The notes: generated by a model from the letters alone, not told the origin. DNA of 56,199 nt from Thermodesulfovibrionales bacterium (GCA_031082155.1 JAVHLL010000016.1:1-56199); one strand, 5' to 3'; counted from the stretch's first letter, positions 34,465 through 44,361 are shown. A program made the numbers and translations.

Positions 34465-36798
34465 TTACTCCCTCGTCGCCATATAGAAAATCTCAGGGAG
34501 CAAATATGAAACCAGATCCCTGAATGTGATCATACCGATTATCCTTCCTTCCTCGACAACCGGGAGATGTCTGATCTTGTTCCGTGAAGCAACGGAAATA
34601 GCCGTACTTATCTCCATAGAAGGATCAAACGTGATAATCTGCCGCATCTGTACGATACTCCATAAAGTGTGATCAAAAGGGACGCCTTGAAAGACAGCTT
34701 GCGCAATGTCCCTTTCAGTGAACAGACTCAAGAGCGTATTGTTTTCATCCACCACGAACAATCCGCTCACATTCTTCTCGGTCATTATGCGCACCGCATC
34801 AGTTATAGCGCTGTCTTTATGAATGCTCACAATATCATAAGGTCTTGATTCCAGGATGTCTTTCAACGCCGTCCTGCGTCTCTTTTCAATAACTTCCAGA
34901 CGCTCAATCGGGATATCCAACTCCTCTTCAAGTCTTTCAAACATTGTCCTTACTATCTTCACTGCTTTTGTGGGACATACATTGTAACAGGCTTTGCATC
35001 TGGTGCAGTAATCGCGGTCGATAAAGAAACTTCTCCTCGTTTCCTTTACCGCGTCAAAAGCGCATGCCTCCTTGCAGAGACCGCAGAGTATGCATTCTTC
35101 CTCTACAATGACAAAGAGACCCAGGTTACATACCGTTGACCTGCAGTATTTATCAAAGATATGTTCCTCATATTCCTCCCGGAAATGCTTGATGGTGGTG
35201 AGTACGGGATTCGGCGCACTCTGGCCGAGTCCGCAGAGTGAGCCCCGCTGTACCAGTTTTCCGAGTTTTTCGAGCCGTTCGATATCTCCCTTTTCACCCT
35301 GACCTGAAGTGATCTTTTCCAGAATCCGGAGCATCTGGTAGGTACCGATCCTGCAGGGTGGACATTTGCCGCATGACTCTGCCTGTGTAAAGGACAGGAA
35401 GAATTTGGCCACATCAACCATGCAGTCATCTTCGTCCATTACCACCATCCCTCCAGAACCCATGATAGAACCGACTTTGCGGAGCGAGTCAAAGTCAACC
35501 GGCAGGTCAAGGAACTTTTCAGGAATACATCCGCCTGACGGACCTCCTGTTTGTACTGCCTTGAATTTCTTGTCTTCGAGAATACCGCCGCCGATGTCGA
35601 AAACGATCTCCCTCAGCGTAATCCCCATTGGAACCTCGACAAGGCCTGTATTATTGATTTTGCCTGCAAGGGAAAAAACCTTTGTACCGGAAGATCCTTC
35701 GGTTCCGATGTTCAAAAACCAATCCGCCCCTTTCTCTATGATCGGAGGAACACAGGCAAACGTTTCAACATTGTTGAGATTGGACGGGTAGCCCCAGGGA
35801 CCTCCGCCCGGTTCTGAAACCCTGGGGGGTCTCGCATGGGGAAACCCTCTTCTCCCTTCGAGAGATGCAACAAGAGCGGTTGCCTCTCCGCATACGAACG
35901 CTCCCGCGCCTTGTCTGATATGCACCATGAAATCAAACCCGGTACCGAGAATGTTCTTCCCCATAAGCCCGAGGTCTTCTGCCTGTTTGATCGCATTTTT
36001 GAGGGTCTTGATAGCGAGGGGATATTCATGACGGACATAAATGAATCCATAATGTGCATCGATTGCATATGCACAGACGAGCATCCCTTCGAGCAGGCTG
36101 TGGGGGTCTCCCTCCATGATAGACCTGTCCATGAATGCGCCTGGATCTCCCTCATCTCCGTTTGCGATGACCATCTTTATTGAACCGGGAGCCCTTTTCG
36201 CATGTGCCCATTTTACGCCGGCGGGAAAACCTGCACCGCCCCTCCCTCTGAGATTGGCCTGTCTCACCTCTTCAATTACCTGTTCCGGACTCATGGATGA
36301 GAACATTTTCTCAATTGCACCATACCCGCCGACGCCAAGATAATGCTGTATGTCAAAAGGATCAATATTGCCGGTATTACGAAGCGCAATTTTTCGCTGT
36401 TTTTTATAGAAGGGAACTTCGTCCCAGATGGCTGTAGGCTCTTCGAGAAAAGATTCCCTGAAAGCAAGTTCCCTCACCGGAGTTCCTGTGGTATATGTGG
36501 TCGAAATTACCTCATGTGCGTGTTCAGCATTGACTTTCTGGTAGTAGAACCCGTATGGTTCGGCCCGTATGATGGGACCTTTCTGGCAGAGTCCCTGACA
36601 TCCGGTCTTTACAATCTCGACCTCGATCCCGGTCTTGCGTGCTTCATCCTTTAACGCATCGGCGACCTTATGAGCTCCTAAGGTGCTGCAAGGAAGCCCG
36701 CAACAAACTTTCACCATATTTTTCCCGGGATTAAAGACTTCCTTTACGAGTACCTCTCTCAGCTTCTTGAGTTCTTCAATTGCATTTAGTTTTTGCAT
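34465..36798 (-). CDS. NuoF-like NAD(P)H/FMN flavoprotein with ferredoxin and CBS domains (copy 1)
   Basis: 777 residues, with the same domain order as copy 2: thioredoxin-like [2Fe-2S] (CCGLPC at 32-37, CQGLC at 67-71), NuoF FMN/NAD core, CGKCPPCRIGT, CILCGLCKEAC and CTRCKACYNVC, then two CBS domains (about 650-777). Long stretches are identical to copy 2 (for example GDEGDPGAFMDRSIMEGDPH), while N-terminal and CBS regions diverge, so this is a duplication followed by specialisation or concerted evolution. Preceded by the NuoE-like gene (100 bp gap). Presumably one copy pairs with NuoE-like and the other works with a different partner or cofactor. Confidence 0.9.
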   Translation of the reverse strand: MQKLNAIEELKKLREVLVKEVFNPGKNMVKVCCGLPCSTLGAHKVADALKDEARKTGIEVEIVKTGCQGLCQKGPIIRAEPYGFYYQKVNAEHAHEVISTTYTTGTPVRELAFRESFLEEPTAIWDEVPFYKKQRKIALRNTGNIDPFDIQHYLGVGGYGAIEKMFSSMSPEQVIEEVRQANLRGRGGAGFPAGVKWAHAKRAPGSIKMVIANGDEGDPGAFMDRSIMEGDPHSLLEGMLVCAYAIDAHYGFIYVRHEYPLAIKTLKNAIKQAEDLGLMGKNILGTGFDFMVHIRQGAGAFVCGEATALVASLEGRRGFPHARPPRVSEPGGGPWGYPSNLNNVETFACVPPIIEKGADWFLNIGTEGSSGTKVFSLAGKINNTGLVEVPMGITLREIVFDIGGGILEDKKFKAVQTGGPSGGCIPEKFLDLPVDFDSLRKVGSIMGSGGMVVMDEDDCMVDVAKFFLSFTQAESCGKCPPCRIGTYQMLRILEKITSGQGEKGDIERLEKLGKLVQRGSLCGLGQSAPNPVLTTIKHFREEYEEHIFDKYCRSTVCNLGLFVIVEEECILCGLCKEACAFDAVKETRRSFFIDRDYCTRCKACYNVCPTKAVKIVRTMFERLEEELDIPIERLEVIEKRRRTALKDILESRPYDIVSIHKDSAITDAVRIMTEKNVSGLFVVDENNTLLSLFTERDIAQAVFQGVPFDHTLWSIVQMRQIITFDPSMEISTAISVASRNKIRHLPVVEEGRIIGMITFRDLVSYLLPEIFYMATRE

Positions 36799-36898
36799 GG
36801 TACCCTATCCTTAAAAATGAATCAAGATACATTTATTCAGCGAAATATTTGCTCATGTGTTACTTTATATATAAGTTATAACTGCTTAATATAATGAT

Positions 36899-37387
36899 TT
36901 AATCAGTTTTTATAATCTGTATGAAATGCTGCATTTTTTTCTCGCCGATAATTTCGCCGACAACTTCCTCGTTAATTGTTGAAACCGGCGCAAGGCCGCA
37001 ACATCCGACACATCCTACGGTCTCCAGTGTCAAGGCAAGGTCCTCAGTCGTTTCTCCATTCTTCACATTAAATTCTTTTTCAAGCGCCGTAAGAACTTTT
37101 TTGGAGCCTCTCACATAACATGCAGTACCAAGGCAGACTTTCACCACTTTTTTGCCTCTTGGCTTAAAGTGGAACATTTTGTAAAAACTCGCCACGCTGT
37201 ATACTTCCGAAAGGGCTATGTCCAGTTTCCCGGAGAGTCTCTTCAACACGTCTTCAGGAAGGTAGCCGTTCTCCGCCTGTATCTGATGAAGGGCATGTAT
37301 CAGTACCCCCCGTGTTTTTTCATGTTCGCTGAGAATGTCCCCCACTTCACCGATCTGTTCATCAATACTCATCTCTTCTACTTTCAT
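36899..37387 (-). CDS. NuoE-like [2Fe-2S] subunit
   Basis: 162 residues from the ATG at 37387, fixed by TTTGGAGG five bases upstream; the frame continues to 37459 through a simple repeat that should not be translated. Family pattern: EKTRGVLIHALHQIQAENGYLPED, SVASFYKMFHFKPRGKKVVKVCLGTACYVRGS, and CVGCCGLAPV. The [2Fe-2S] ligands are Cys in CLGTAC and CVGCC. It is the partner subunit of NuoF in NAD(P)H-linked complexes. It lies between cooS and nuoF-like copy 1, implying that electrons from CO oxidation or for CO2 reduction pass to the NuoEFG-like module. Confidence 0.92.
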   Translation of the reverse strand: MKVEEMSIDEQIGEVGDILSEHEKTRGVLIHALHQIQAENGYLPEDVLKRLSGKLDIALSEVYSVASFYKMFHFKPRGKKVVKVCLGTACYVRGSKKVLTALEKEFNVKNGETTEDLALTLETVGCVGCCGLAPVSTINEEVVGEIIGEKKMQHFIQIIKTD

Positions 37388-37394
37388 CAAACCT

Positions 37395-37470
37395 CCAAAC
37401 TGCAGCAGGAACCAAGAAGTAAGCAGTAAGCATTCTTGACTGCTTGTCTTTGACTGCATAGTGTTTACTG
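37395..37470. repeat. Simple repeat between cooS and nuoE-like genes
   Basis: Plus strand AAGAAGTAAGCAGTAAGCATTCTTGACTGCTTGTCTTTGACTGC... and GTTTACTGTTTAGTGCC. Same style as repeats at 14968-15046 and 39491-39555; no coding role. Confidence 0.6.
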
Positions 37471-37487
37471 TTTAGTGCCTACCGTAT

Positions 37488-39473
37488 TTAATATATTCCT
37501 ATATGCGGTTTTGCCGCTTTTTCCAGTTCACGCCGTGCAGCCATATCCATCAGCACTCTTTCAGCGCCGAATTTCCCGGACTCATATTTCCTGAGTTTTA
37601 ACGTTTCACGGGCACTGTCTATGTAGTGCAATGCGAGGCTCAACACTTTTTCCGGATCAGGCTCGAAATGCAATGCGCCCCTGAAGCGTTCAAACCAGAC
37701 TTCGGTCATTATCCTCGTCACTTCCTTGCTCGCACCCACCGGAGATTCGCCTCCGAAAATAACAGGCACACCCGATGCTGCGAGATAGCAGCCGATTGCA
37801 ATAGCCTTTTCTGACATCCATTCAGGTGCGATACCGACTGCGGGCATACCCCCGATCTCATCGGAAAGACCGCCTTCCTCAGCCATAGCGGAGAGGATCG
37901 TCAGGATCCTTGAATTATCGACACAGGAGCCGAGGTGGAGTATAGGCGGAATTCCGATCGCCTCGCAGACTTCGCGCAAACCCTGGCCGGCATTTTCAAG
38001 GGCTGTCTCGGGAGTGAGATACCCCGCGGTTCCGCATGCGGCTGAACCGCATCCTGTCGATACAATAAGGACGTCGGCCTTGATAAGTTCCTGTGCGAGA
38101 AAGCGGTGAAGTCCCTGCGAGGGGACCCTGGGGTTATCACATCCCGCAAGACCAACAACACCACGAATTCTTCCGGCCATGATGGCCTCATTCAGCGGCC
38201 TGAAGGATGCCCTCCAGCGACCACCCTGCATATATTCTATATATTCGTGGGAGAACCCGGCGATAAGGGGGAACTTTTCCGTTCTGACACTGCCCGCCCT
38301 CTTCCTGTTTGTAAAATTGTCTATAGCAACCCTTACGATCTTTCGTGCTATTTCCCGTGCCCTGTGTTCATCGTATTCGATATGGGTCGCGCCCGGAAAT
38401 TTCGCCTTATGCGAAGTCGTGATCACCTTGGTATGGAATTTTTTGGAAAGCTCGGTCAATGCAGGCATGATGCACTGCACATCAACGCTTATCGCATCAA
38501 CCAGTCCCGTGAGAATCGCAAGCTCCTGGTTCGTAAAGCCTCCCGCAGTCGGAATCCCATGCCTCATCAGCACTTCATTGGCCGTACAGCACATCCCTCC
38601 CAGGTTGATGCCCTTTGCGCCTTTTGATTTTGCATATTCGATCAATTCAGGTTCATTTACCACATCCACAATTATTTCTGCAAGGGATGGTTCATGTCCG
38701 TGCACAACGAGGTTCACTTCATCCTCCTTGAATATACCGAAACTCGCTTCGCCTTTCACCGGTTTCGGTGTCCCGAAGAGCATATCAGTGATATCGGTGG
38801 AGACCATCGACCCGCCCCACCCGTCAGCAAGAGATACCTTGAGGACACTCAGGAGGAGACTGTCGGGGTCATGGTCAACACCCATATGCGTCCTGTGCAT
38901 GGCTTCCGTGATCTCCCTGTCGACGCCCCGGGGGACTATCCCCCACTTTTTCCATCGTTCACGGGTTTTCTGCGGCGCTCTTTTTATGTAATTCAATTCA
39001 CCTTTCTGCCGCCTGAAGTCTTCTATAAGCGCCATTGCAACCTCTCTCGCAACATCATTCACCGGCCGGCCCTCAAACTCGATCTCCAGGATTCCTGCAA
39101 GACGGTAAAGTTTCTTGACGTCATTTACCTTGAAATCCTTTGCCTCTCCGTTTGCTGCAGCGAGCAGAGTAAAGGCCATGTCACGCGCATGGTCGGAATG
39201 GGCCGCTGACCCAGCTGCCGCCATCCTCAGGAGGTTTCTTGAAGCAACCGTCGGGAGTGTAGCGCCGCATACCCCTCTGGCTTCCTCTTCCGCATGAGCT
39301 CCCACAAGCCGGCACGGTCCTATATGGCAGATTCTACAGCACGCACCTGTAGCGCCTACAGGGCATGGCTTCATCTTCTCCGCCCTATCAAAACAGGTCT
39401 CTATCTTCTGTTCTTCACTCCATTCGATGATCTTTTCTGCAGCCTCATTCGCGCTTTTTACAATCTTTTTCAT
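37488..39473 (-). CDS. cooS: Anaerobic Ni-Fe carbon monoxide dehydrogenase catalytic subunit
   Basis: 661 residues from the ATG at 39473 (GGTGGAGG five bases upstream). Interconverts CO and CO2 at the Ni-Fe-S C-cluster; in the acetyl-CoA synthase complex it supplies CO. N-terminal cluster cysteines are in CFDRAEKMKPCPVGATGACCRICHIGPCRL. Later ligands sit in GMCCTANEVLMRHG, VDVQCIMPAL, GLAGCDNPR, VSTGCGSAACGTAG and LHLGSCVDNSR. Length and order match bacterial CooS/AcsA. Located directly after acsB in transcription order, so the bifunctional CODH/ACS is expected. No cooC/acsF maturation ATPase is present in the window. Confidence 0.96.
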   Translation of the reverse strand: MKKIVKSANEAAEKIIEWSEEQKIETCFDRAEKMKPCPVGATGACCRICHIGPCRLVGAHAEEEARGVCGATLPTVASRNLLRMAAAGSAAHSDHARDMAFTLLAAANGEAKDFKVNDVKKLYRLAGILEIEFEGRPVNDVAREVAMALIEDFRRQKGELNYIKRAPQKTRERWKKWGIVPRGVDREITEAMHRTHMGVDHDPDSLLLSVLKVSLADGWGGSMVSTDITDMLFGTPKPVKGEASFGIFKEDEVNLVVHGHEPSLAEIIVDVVNEPELIEYAKSKGAKGINLGGMCCTANEVLMRHGIPTAGGFTNQELAILTGLVDAISVDVQCIMPALTELSKKFHTKVITTSHKAKFPGATHIEYDEHRAREIARKIVRVAIDNFTNRKRAGSVRTEKFPLIAGFSHEYIEYMQGGRWRASFRPLNEAIMAGRIRGVVGLAGCDNPRVPSQGLHRFLAQELIKADVLIVSTGCGSAACGTAGYLTPETALENAGQGLREVCEAIGIPPILHLGSCVDNSRILTILSAMAEEGGLSDEIGGMPAVGIAPEWMSEKAIAIGCYLAASGVPVIFGGESPVGASKEVTRIMTEVWFERFRGALHFEPDPEKVLSLALHYIDSARETLKLRKYESGKFGAERVLMDMAARRELEKAAKPHIGIY

Positions 39474-39490
39474 GCAACCTCCACCAAATG

Positions 39491-39555
39491 AGTCATTAGT
39501 CATCGGTCATCAGTCATCGGTCATCAGTCATTGCTTTTTACTATTGACTGATGAC
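39491..39555. repeat. GTCATCAGTCATCGG tandem repeat
   Basis: Six tandem units of AGTCAT(T/C)(A/G) type at 39491-39532, followed by an inverted remnant (ATTGACTGATGACTT). It fills the acsB-cooS gap, just upstream of the cooS ribosome site. A likely slippage-prone spacer. Confidence 0.8.
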
Positions 39556-39560
39556 TTTCT

Positions 39561-41759
39561 TTAAAACATCGGTTCCATCTCAAGTGCAGGATGTCCTGCG
39601 CTTGTCAGGAACTCGAGTAATTTCTCAGAGTCTTCTGCTATCGTTTCATCGGCGATCTTGTCAAGGAGGTCCGGCGCCCCTTCTTCGGCGGCCCTTTTAT
39701 CGAATGCCTCCTTCAGGCTTTCCTTGAGGTTCTTTGTCATCCATACGATCCGCTTGATGCCGCCGTCACCTGCGAGGAACTTTTTACTGATGATGAAATT
39801 TCTCCCTATACCCATAAATCCCGGGTTCTGTGTGCCGCCTCCCACCGTGCCGGCAAGTGTCGAGAACTTCATCCCCACGGGCGTCATCCCCGTATGACCG
39901 CGCTGGACGACCATAACGCCGTTCGCCTCGGGAACTATCGCGACGATGCTTTCAAAACACCCGCATGAGGTCATCGGGTTTTCCATAATGGTATAAAGGT
40001 TGAGTGTCTCTACTTTTCCGCCTGATGCCTTCACTAAATAATCATCGATTCCGGTATAGCGTCCAAACCGTGCGTCGATGAGGTCACCTTTTGCGATCGG
40101 CTGATTGCCGCCTGTGGGGTCTATCTCGAACGCCGCCTTGCAGTCAAGCCAGTTATAGGCGCCGCAGAGTCCAAGCCGTTCCGGACTGATCACACAGACA
40201 TGGCTTGGGGCAAAAGACTGGCAGAGGAGACACGAATAGAACAAGTCGACAGATTCGTCTACCAACCCGCCAAGCCTCTGGTCACGTTCCTTATAGGATT
40301 TCCGGGCCTCTTCCTGGATTCTCAGAACATCTTCCTCGTCCGTATAAATCGTCACCTGGACCTTGTCGACAATCGACTTGAATCTGGCATGCGTCATGGT
40401 GGCATTGATGACGCCGAGATGCTCAAGGGTAAATCCTTCTTTTTTTGCATTATGGCTGATCCTGAGCCAGTTGATATCGCGCTGGCCCATATGCCAGACT
40501 CCCTGTGCTTCGTTTATATTATGGTGTACTTTTCTTTCTATAACACCTTCAAAATCCTTCTGCATCTTCCGTCCCGCAATGTCTATAACGATAGCGAGCG
40601 GCATCTTTCCGCCCTGCTCATATTTCTCCTGCCAGTTGTTTCCCACGACCGAGATTTTGCCGTCCTCTATCTCCTCCATTTCGCGTGTTCTCACCCATTC
40701 AAACGACGGCGTGCGTGCTCCGCCGAATTCCATAAACATATCCTCTTTCCTGATCCTTTCACCTTCAAAGGCAGGACCGTACGCAACGGGAATCGGCGGT
40801 TTTTCTGTAATAATTTTCAGTCCGCGGACTTCAATGGCCTTCTGGACTATCCTGTCATGGTCGAATTCCTTATCGACCTCTTCATAGATACAGACTCCGG
40901 TTGGGTGGATGACCGGGACATCGGTATCGCAGATGGCAGGATATCCCATATTGATTGCCCCTGCGCCCGTCGTCCACTTGGTGTCGTCCAGTTCTCCCAG
41001 AACAAGCGCGAACGCGAAAACCCTGTCCTTGGTATATCTGAGATGCTCTCTGTAATTTCCCGGTTTTTTCCCTCCAAAAATAAGCGAGGCCCTTACCGAC
41101 CAGTTCAGCGGATATATGGTATGCTCCGTATCCGGACCAACCGGTACGATTCGCGTCTCCCAGCCCAGTTCAACTCCCTTTCTGAGAAGCTGTTTGGTCA
41201 CGCTGTTTCCGTGTACCTGACCGGAAAGGAACGTGAGGATATTTTTTTCCTGAAGTTCACGGACTATTTTTACGGCAGTATCATCATCAGGAGCAGCGCC
41301 TATGACCGCAGCAAAACCCGGCATCGTTCCGTCAACAAGCTGTATGCCGAGATTCCTTTGAACCGTATCCGTTATGAAGCCGTTATATACATATCCTGTC
41401 TCCGGATCGGTGACAGGTTCAAGGCCATGCACATACCGGAGGGCCATGATGATCTCCTCGGCAAAAAGCGTGGCCATCCCCGAATCGAGGGCTTCACCAA
41501 GATAGGGTTTCCATACCTCCGCTTCCGGATCGGGATGCAGCAATTCCTTTGCGAGGCCGAGCGCTGCCTTCATGTCGGACAATGTCTTCACCGCGAAGCC
41601 GGTCATCGCATAGATCATGGGGAGATAATATGCGGTATCGGGAAATTCGAACGGTGTGCTTCCCCCCTTTTCCGCAATCGTCTTTTCAAGCATCTCTTCC
41701 GCCTGTATGACAAGTGCCCGTGCACCGCTTATGGCTGCCGTGGCTATAACCTTAGACAT
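39561..41759 (-). CDS. acsB: CO-methylating acetyl-CoA synthase (CODH/ACS beta subunit)
   Basis: Makes acetyl-CoA from CO, a methyl group from the corrinoid protein, and CoA. The ATG at 41759 has AGGAGG five bases upstream; an adjacent GTG would add one residue. The A-cluster ligands are all present: with residues counted from that GTG, Cys511, Cys514, Cys523 and Cys533 hold the [4Fe-4S] cluster and Cys600-Gly-Cys602 bind the distal nickel. Spacing is identical to Moorella AcsB with a constant offset of five. The N-terminal CODH-binding domain is present, so this is the bacterial full-length form, not the archaeal CdhC. Between acsC and cooS. Confidence 0.96.
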   Translation of the reverse strand: MSKVIATAAISGARALVIQAEEMLEKTIAEKGGSTPFEFPDTAYYLPMIYAMTGFAVKTLSDMKAALGLAKELLHPDPEAEVWKPYLGEALDSGMATLFAEEIIMALRYVHGLEPVTDPETGYVYNGFITDTVQRNLGIQLVDGTMPGFAAVIGAAPDDDTAVKIVRELQEKNILTFLSGQVHGNSVTKQLLRKGVELGWETRIVPVGPDTEHTIYPLNWSVRASLIFGGKKPGNYREHLRYTKDRVFAFALVLGELDDTKWTTGAGAINMGYPAICDTDVPVIHPTGVCIYEEVDKEFDHDRIVQKAIEVRGLKIITEKPPIPVAYGPAFEGERIRKEDMFMEFGGARTPSFEWVRTREMEEIEDGKISVVGNNWQEKYEQGGKMPLAIVIDIAGRKMQKDFEGVIERKVHHNINEAQGVWHMGQRDINWLRISHNAKKEGFTLEHLGVINATMTHARFKSIVDKVQVTIYTDEEDVLRIQEEARKSYKERDQRLGGLVDESVDLFYSCLLCQSFAPSHVCVISPERLGLCGAYNWLDCKAAFEIDPTGGNQPIAKGDLIDARFGRYTGIDDYLVKASGGKVETLNLYTIMENPMTSCGCFESIVAIVPEANGVMVVQRGHTGMTPVGMKFSTLAGTVGGGTQNPGFMGIGRNFIISKKFLAGDGGIKRIVWMTKNLKESLKEAFDKRAAEEGAPDLLDKIADETIAEDSEKLLEFLTSAGHPALEMEPMF

Positions 41760-41859
41760 CACACCCTCCTATGGAAAAAACAAGTCAAAATTATCATTGC
41801 AAAAGTCAAAAGTTAAATTGCTAATTGTTACTAACGGCCATGAGTAAAGCTACATCGAT

Positions 41860-41923
41860 GTCATTCCCGCTTGTCGGGAATCTTTCTGAAAACCCGGAAA
41901 GATTGCGGACAAGCCGCAATGAC
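41860..41923. repeat. Bipartite GTCATTCCCG hairpin element (64 bp)
   Basis: Arms GTCATTCCCGCTTGTCGGGAAT-CTTTC and GAAAG-ATTGCGGACAAGCCGCAATGAC face each other across a short centre. Sits in the acsC-acsB gap (about 225 bp), which also contains an AAAAGTCAAAAGTTAAATTG simple repeat at 41785-41830. Confidence 0.85.
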
Positions 41924-41987
41924 AAAAAGCGATAGAAACGTTGCCTTACTTACGGCCGGCTTATTCATTGATAATTGTTCTGTATCG

Positions 41988-43331
41988 TTACGACATCCTT
42001 GTCTTCATAAACGCCGGGATCCCGTTCGCTTCTCTCGGTCCGACCGTGACCTTCCATCCGTCAAGCTTATCTTCGAGCGCCCCGCTCAGTATAGCAACAT
42101 AACCGGGGATGATCAGTTCTCTGTGGCTTACCAGAGAATCAGCGCCGCTTTCTTTTATGAACTGGGCAATTTTCGAGGCGGTGAATTTTCCTGCTGCCCA
42201 GGCAGTGAGAACGGAGAGGCCTTCGCAATCCATAACCGCGAGATAAGTCGGCACTCTGCTGTTTTCAACCTCGCCCGATACAATAAAATACGTAAGAGAG
42301 AAGTTAGTCGTGATAAGCAGCGGTGATTCCGCGGTCGGTTCACCGATTTTGTATACTTTTTGCTCCACCTGCATCGGCACCTGCGGGTCTGTATAGATAT
42401 TCTGACGGAGCGTGAAAAGCACAAGGTTTTTCCACTGTTCAATGCTGTTTAATACAACAATCGAAGAATATTTCGCAACACCGATGCCTGCGATCAGCGC
42501 TTCGGCAAGACTGTCATCACGATATGCAAAGGTGATGATCGGATATCCGAGGGGTTTATAATTTTTCTTTATCGCCGCACGCCGTATCAGGGTATTATGT
42601 TCAAGAATTTCTTTCGCAGTGCGGGCCCCTGAGTCAATCACCATGTCTTCTATTCCGAGGGATTTTGTCTTTTCGGTAAGGGCTGCGAGTTCCTCAAGCC
42701 CTTTTGCCGCCACTCCGAGAATTGTCTTATTCGTTTTCGCAACAGCCGCCATCGCTTCAAGATTGCCGGAATTCGCTCCGTAGATGACCGGTTTTTTGTC
42801 AGAATATATTTTCCCGGCAGCTTCGGCAGCCTGCGGGTCTGAAGTACAGAAAATTACAGGAACTTCCGGCGCCATCCCGGCAACCATCCCGGCAACAGAC
42901 CCGAATCTGACGGGATCGTTGGATTCATGAATAAGTGCGAGGGCATCAACTTTTAACTTCTGGCCTACTCTATCAATTTCGGAATGAAGCACTGTATCAA
43001 CCCTGTTCTTTATCTCATCATCTCCAAGGGTATCTCGTATCGCAAGGGCAAAGACACAGGGGTTCACGAACTTCTTATCATGCCTGAAGAGTACTGTTTC
43101 CTCACCCATCTTCACCGCTTTTTCCCCGATGCCCAGTGTGACCGGCCTGACCGGTGGAGCAGATGCTTCTCCGAGTTTCTGCTTTGCCTCTTCAGAGACA
43201 TCAGGACATGCATCGAGAGACGCCTGCCTCTGCGCAAGTTTCATTGCAAAGGCAAGACAGGTGGGGAATCCGCATTTCTTACAGTTCGTCTTCGGAAGGA
43301 GTTTGAATATTTCTACGCCGGTTAACGCCAT
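41988..43331 (-). CDS. acsC: Corrinoid/iron-sulfur protein large subunit
   Basis: A 447-residue gamma subunit of CFeSP, which carries the methyl group from methyl-tetrahydrofolate to acetyl-CoA synthase. N-terminal [4Fe-4S] domain with CKKCGFPTC...C (about 17-42), then a TIM-barrel domain and a C-terminal cobalamin-binding region (VPTYLAVMDCEGLSVLTAWAAGKF to the end). GGAGG six bases before ATG 43331. Lies 88 bp after acsD; the gap contains AATTATCAATTCTCATTTAT-type simple repeats. Needs cobalamin delivered by genes not in this window. Confidence 0.95.
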   Translation of the reverse strand: MALTGVEIFKLLPKTNCKKCGFPTCLAFAMKLAQRQASLDACPDVSEEAKQKLGEASAPPVRPVTLGIGEKAVKMGEETVLFRHDKKFVNPCVFALAIRDTLGDDEIKNRVDTVLHSEIDRVGQKLKVDALALIHESNDPVRFGSVAGMVAGMAPEVPVIFCTSDPQAAEAAGKIYSDKKPVIYGANSGNLEAMAAVAKTNKTILGVAAKGLEELAALTEKTKSLGIEDMVIDSGARTAKEILEHNTLIRRAAIKKNYKPLGYPIITFAYRDDSLAEALIAGIGVAKYSSIVVLNSIEQWKNLVLFTLRQNIYTDPQVPMQVEQKVYKIGEPTAESPLLITTNFSLTYFIVSGEVENSRVPTYLAVMDCEGLSVLTAWAAGKFTASKIAQFIKESGADSLVSHRELIIPGYVAILSGALEDKLDGWKVTVGPREANGIPAFMKTRMS

Positions 43332-43419
43332 TATAAACCTCCGGAATTATCAATTCTCATTTATCATTGTAAATTTTGCATTGCTCATTTTTAAATGTTT
43401 AACAGTTTATAAACAGAAT

Positions 43420-44361
43420 CTAAATAAGTTCATCTATTATTTTCCCTACCGCCTCAATTGCCTTCGGATGTCTCATGATGAGGAATCCGGCGCCTGAAAG
43501 AAGGAACGCGGTCGCAGTCATCGCCTCCCAGGCAATGCCTCTTTCTTCAAGGCTGCCCCACTGCGGAACGTCGTTTTCAGAAGCCTGTGTCTCTTTCACT
43601 TTCCATACATAAAGACCTACGTCGGCGAGTATCGGCTGCTGCATCGTCGCATCATTCTGGGTGAGCGCTGCAAGCCGTATCCGCTCCATCACTGAATACG
43701 TATATTCGAGACCATACCCGAGCGCTGAACTCATCGGGTCTGTAATAATTCTCTCCTTATCGAACCCCATCTGGGTAAGCAGGATATTCAACTGTTTTGA
43801 GAGATTGATATCGAGTTCCGACATGGCAATCAATTTGTGATTGTTTGCCATCGCAGCGGCGGCAATCGTTTTGTAATTGGCTTCCTGGGCCTTGCCGAGA
43901 ATACAGTTCCTGTCTTTTGCCGCTTCTGCAGCTGCAATCAAAACCGCGGAATCCTTTTCTGTGTGGTTGCTTCCCAGGATGATACAGGGGATAGTTATCG
44001 ATGACAATACCTCTTTTACCGTTTTTGCTGCATCTTCAGGAGAACGGTTCTCTCTGTCCGGATGTGTCCCGATAAGCCTGAGCGCAATCGCTCCTGCTCC
44101 CAGTGTTTCCTGACAGAATTTTGCCCATGATACCGGATCATTCGAGACGTCCTGAAAGGGCTTTTGCAGATATTCCGGCCAGTCATAGGGAGGGACATCC
44201 TGTATTTCATGGGCAATGAGAGGACGGTTGGGTGACGAACCCTCAAAGGTATGGAACGGAAGGATATTTTCACCTCCAAAGACAACTTCATGCGGGGCGG
44301 TACCGACCGATACAGGATAAACCTTTCCGGTATATGTCTCCTTAGATGGGGTAAACGTCAT
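43420..44361 (-). CDS. acsD: Corrinoid/iron-sulfur protein small subunit
   Basis: 313 residues from the ATG at 44361, set by AGAGGAGG five bases upstream; the open frame to 44400 is not needed. The CdhD/AcsD pattern is clear: HTFEGSSPNRPLIAHEIQDVPPYDWPEYL, VSWAKFCQETLGAGAIALRLIGTHP, ILGSNHTEKDSAVLIAAAEAA and TDPMSSALGYGLEYTYSVMERIRLAAL. Pairs with AcsC to form the heterodimeric methyl carrier. Between acsE and acsC in the operon; the 243-bp gap to acsE holds a bipartite repeat. Confidence 0.95.
   Translation of the reverse strand: MTFTPSKETYTGKVYPVSVGTAPHEVVFGGENILPFHTFEGSSPNRPLIAHEIQDVPPYDWPEYLQKPFQDVSNDPVSWAKFCQETLGAGAIALRLIGTHPDRENRSPEDAAKTVKEVLSSITIPCIILGSNHTEKDSAVLIAAAEAAKDRNCILGKAQEANYKTIAAAAMANNHKLIAMSELDINLSKQLNILLTQMGFDKERIITDPMSSALGYGLEYTYSVMERIRLAALTQNDATMQQPILADVGLYVWKVKETQASENDVPQWGSLEERGIAWEAMTATAFLLSGAGFLIMRHPKAIEAVGKIIDELI

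Noticed and set aside
40200-41816. Long plus-strand frame of 538 codons opposite acsB
   Set aside because: Antisense shadow of acsB, whose A-cluster residues and length prove the minus strand is coding.
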